Positions 63,088 through 64,000 of a stretch of 64,000 nucleotides of DNA are shown here, one piece after another. Where the stretch lies: NCBI RefSeq assembly GCF_004343255.1, contig NZ_SMDD01000001.1:1394738-1458737 (forward strand), read 5' to 3'. Origin of the DNA: Laceyella sacchari. Its GTDB lineage: Bacteria > Bacillota > Bacilli > Thermoactinomycetales > Thermoactinomycetaceae. The stretch's first letter is position 1; every line of letters begins with the position of its first letter. The notes under the pieces were generated by a model that saw only the letters and a list, made by a program, of their open reading frames with translations, did not search any database and had not been told where the DNA came from. Position numbers and translations under genes: made by a program.

Positions 63088-64000
63088 CGTGTTGTTTCAC
63101 CTTTCTTTAAGCATTGCTGAAGAATGAAGCAAGCTTGTTTGGCTGCTTGCAATTGAATTCGCCTGCGTGAGCCCCTGAGTTGCAACCGATAGACGCGAAC
63201 CGGTTTGGACGCTTCCTTTAACCCGATGAAAACGAGCCCCACCGGCTTCCCTTCAACCTCATCGGGTCCGGCGACACCTGTCACACTGAGCGCAAAATCG
63301 GTAGCAAACTGCTCCCGCACCCGCTCAGCCAAGGCCTCTGCCGTGTGGGAACTGACCGTTCCATGCCGCTCCAAGATCTCTTCAGGCACGCCGACCACTT
63401 GTTCCTTGCTAAACGCGGAATAAGAAACAATGCCCCCCATAAACGCCTGACTGCTCCCCTTCATGGATGTAAGCAGTTGGGACAACATCCCTCCCGTGCA
63501 ACTCTCGGCGACCGCCACGGTTTTCCCTTGTTGAATCAAAGAGCGCATGACCACTTCTTCCAGCGGTTCCTCACGCTCACTGTAGCAGTAATCTCCTGTT
63601 CTCTTCAGCACTTCTGTTTTTATTGGCGCGATCAACTCCCGCGCTGCCGGCTCGGTAGCTGCCCGGGCAGTTAACCGCAAAGTCACGCCTGCTTCTTTCG
63701 CATATGTAGCGATGATGGGATTGTCATTAGCTTCAATCAAGTCTTTGCAAGTCTCCTCAAGGAGCGACTCGCCAATCCCAAAAAAGGACAATGCCTCGGA
63801 CACCAACGCTTGCCCACTGGCAAAGGTGTCCAAGATATACGGACGAACTTGTTGCTCAAACATGGGGATCAATTCACGCGGTGGACCCGGCAGAAGCACA
63901 TAAGTCACGCCGTCTTTGGAAACAGCCAATCCAGGCGCTGTCCCATGCGCATTGTGAAACACAACGCCATCTTCAAAAACATGGGCCTGCTTGTAATTAT
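63084..64000 (-). CDS. cinA: CinA, competence/damage-inducible protein (C-terminal part; cut by window end)
   Basis: The visible 305 codons cover the end of the MoeA-like N-terminal domain (NAHGTAPGLAV, YVLLPGPPRELIPMFE) and the whole C-terminal amidase domain. The amidase domain has KTVAVAESCTGGMLSQLLTS (catalytic Ser and Lys region), GGIVSYSAFSKEQVVGVP and LSVTGVAGPDEVEGKPVGLV. Such proteins combine ADP-ribose pyrophosphatase and NMN deamidase activities. The frame continues to base 64000 without a start, so the N-terminus lies outside the window. cinA followed by recA is the usual Bacillales order, here with the helicase between. Confidence 0.96.
   Translation of the reverse strand, partial: NYKQAHVFEDGVVFHNAHGTAPGLAVSKDGVTYVLLPGPPRELIPMFEQQVRPYILDTFASGQALVSEALSFFGIGESLLEETCKDLIEANDNPIIATYAKEAGVTLRLTARAATEPAARELIAPIKTEVLKRTGDYCYSEREEPLEEVVMRSLIQQGKTVAVAESCTGGMLSQLLTSMKGSSQAFMGGIVSYSAFSKEQVVGVPEEILERHGTVSSHTAEALAERVREQFATDFALSVTGVAGPDEVEGKPVGLVFIGLKEASKPVRVYRLQLRGSRRRIQLQAAKQACFILQQCLKKGETTR

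Overview
The window comes from a spore-forming Firmicute of the Bacillales. The thermophilic, moderately high-GC Thermoactinomycetaceae (Thermoactinomyces, Laceyella, Polycladomyces type) fit best; that placement is inferred from gene content, not from a marker comparison. Sporulation genes (cotE, spoVS, spoVK, rny, ymdB) and the order cinA - recA - recX - rny - ymdB - spoVS - dipeptidase - korAB - miaB - ricA - cotE - mutS - mutL - miaA - hfq - spoVK - hflX - ynbB - glnR - glnA match the conserved Bacillales backbone. Nearly all of it lies on the minus strand. No rRNA, tRNA, CRISPR array or complete insertion sequence was seen.

Bases 1-10029 (minus strand) hold a sugar-uptake operon. In transcription order it has a secreted TIM-barrel/beta-sandwich protein, a lipoprotein solute-binding protein, two ABC permeases with no ATPase, two Gfo/Idh/MocA dehydrogenases, a DUF4091 protein, an Eis-like acetyltransferase and one cut-off gene. 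Bases 10503-14108 (minus) hold a D-glucuronate branch: uxuA, an SDR fructuronate/mannonate reductase, kdgK and kdgA, which together turn fructuronate into pyruvate and glyceraldehyde-3-phosphate. A CPA2-type cation/proton antiporter and a FOXRED2-like flavoprotein follow on the plus strand (14704-17681).

Bases 17831-27438 (minus) hold the main accessory system. It contains a SagB-type FMN dehydrogenase, a 2332-residue NRPS and a group II PLP amino-acid decarboxylase. The NRPS reads partial C - A1 - PCP - Cy - A2 - PCP - C, with no thioesterase. The hand-read specificity code of A2 is the classical cysteine code. The set predicts an aminoacyl-thiazole carboxamide of an aromatic amine, the bacillamide architecture. 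Upstream is an AT-rich stretch with a Doc-toxin remnant. Beyond it is a small secreted-protein gene whose 5' UTR begins with a perfect 24-bp hairpin.

Bases 29048-64000 are mostly core: nitrogen control (glnRA with GlnR boxes), translation and tRNA modification (hflX, miaA, miaB), mismatch repair (mutSL), spore coat (cotE, next to a predicted amidoligase), RNA decay (ricA, rny, ymdB), purine salvage under a guanine riboswitch (xpt), oxoacid:ferredoxin oxidoreductase (korAB) and SOS repair (recA with a LexA box). A four-gene insertion between recX and rny (55879-59230) encodes an SbcD/Mre11-like nuclease and an SbcC/Rad50-like ATPase split into two proteins at the zinc hook, with a small coiled-coil protein between the halves. 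The bacillamide-like cluster and the split Rad50/Mre11 operon are the two most unusual systems here.
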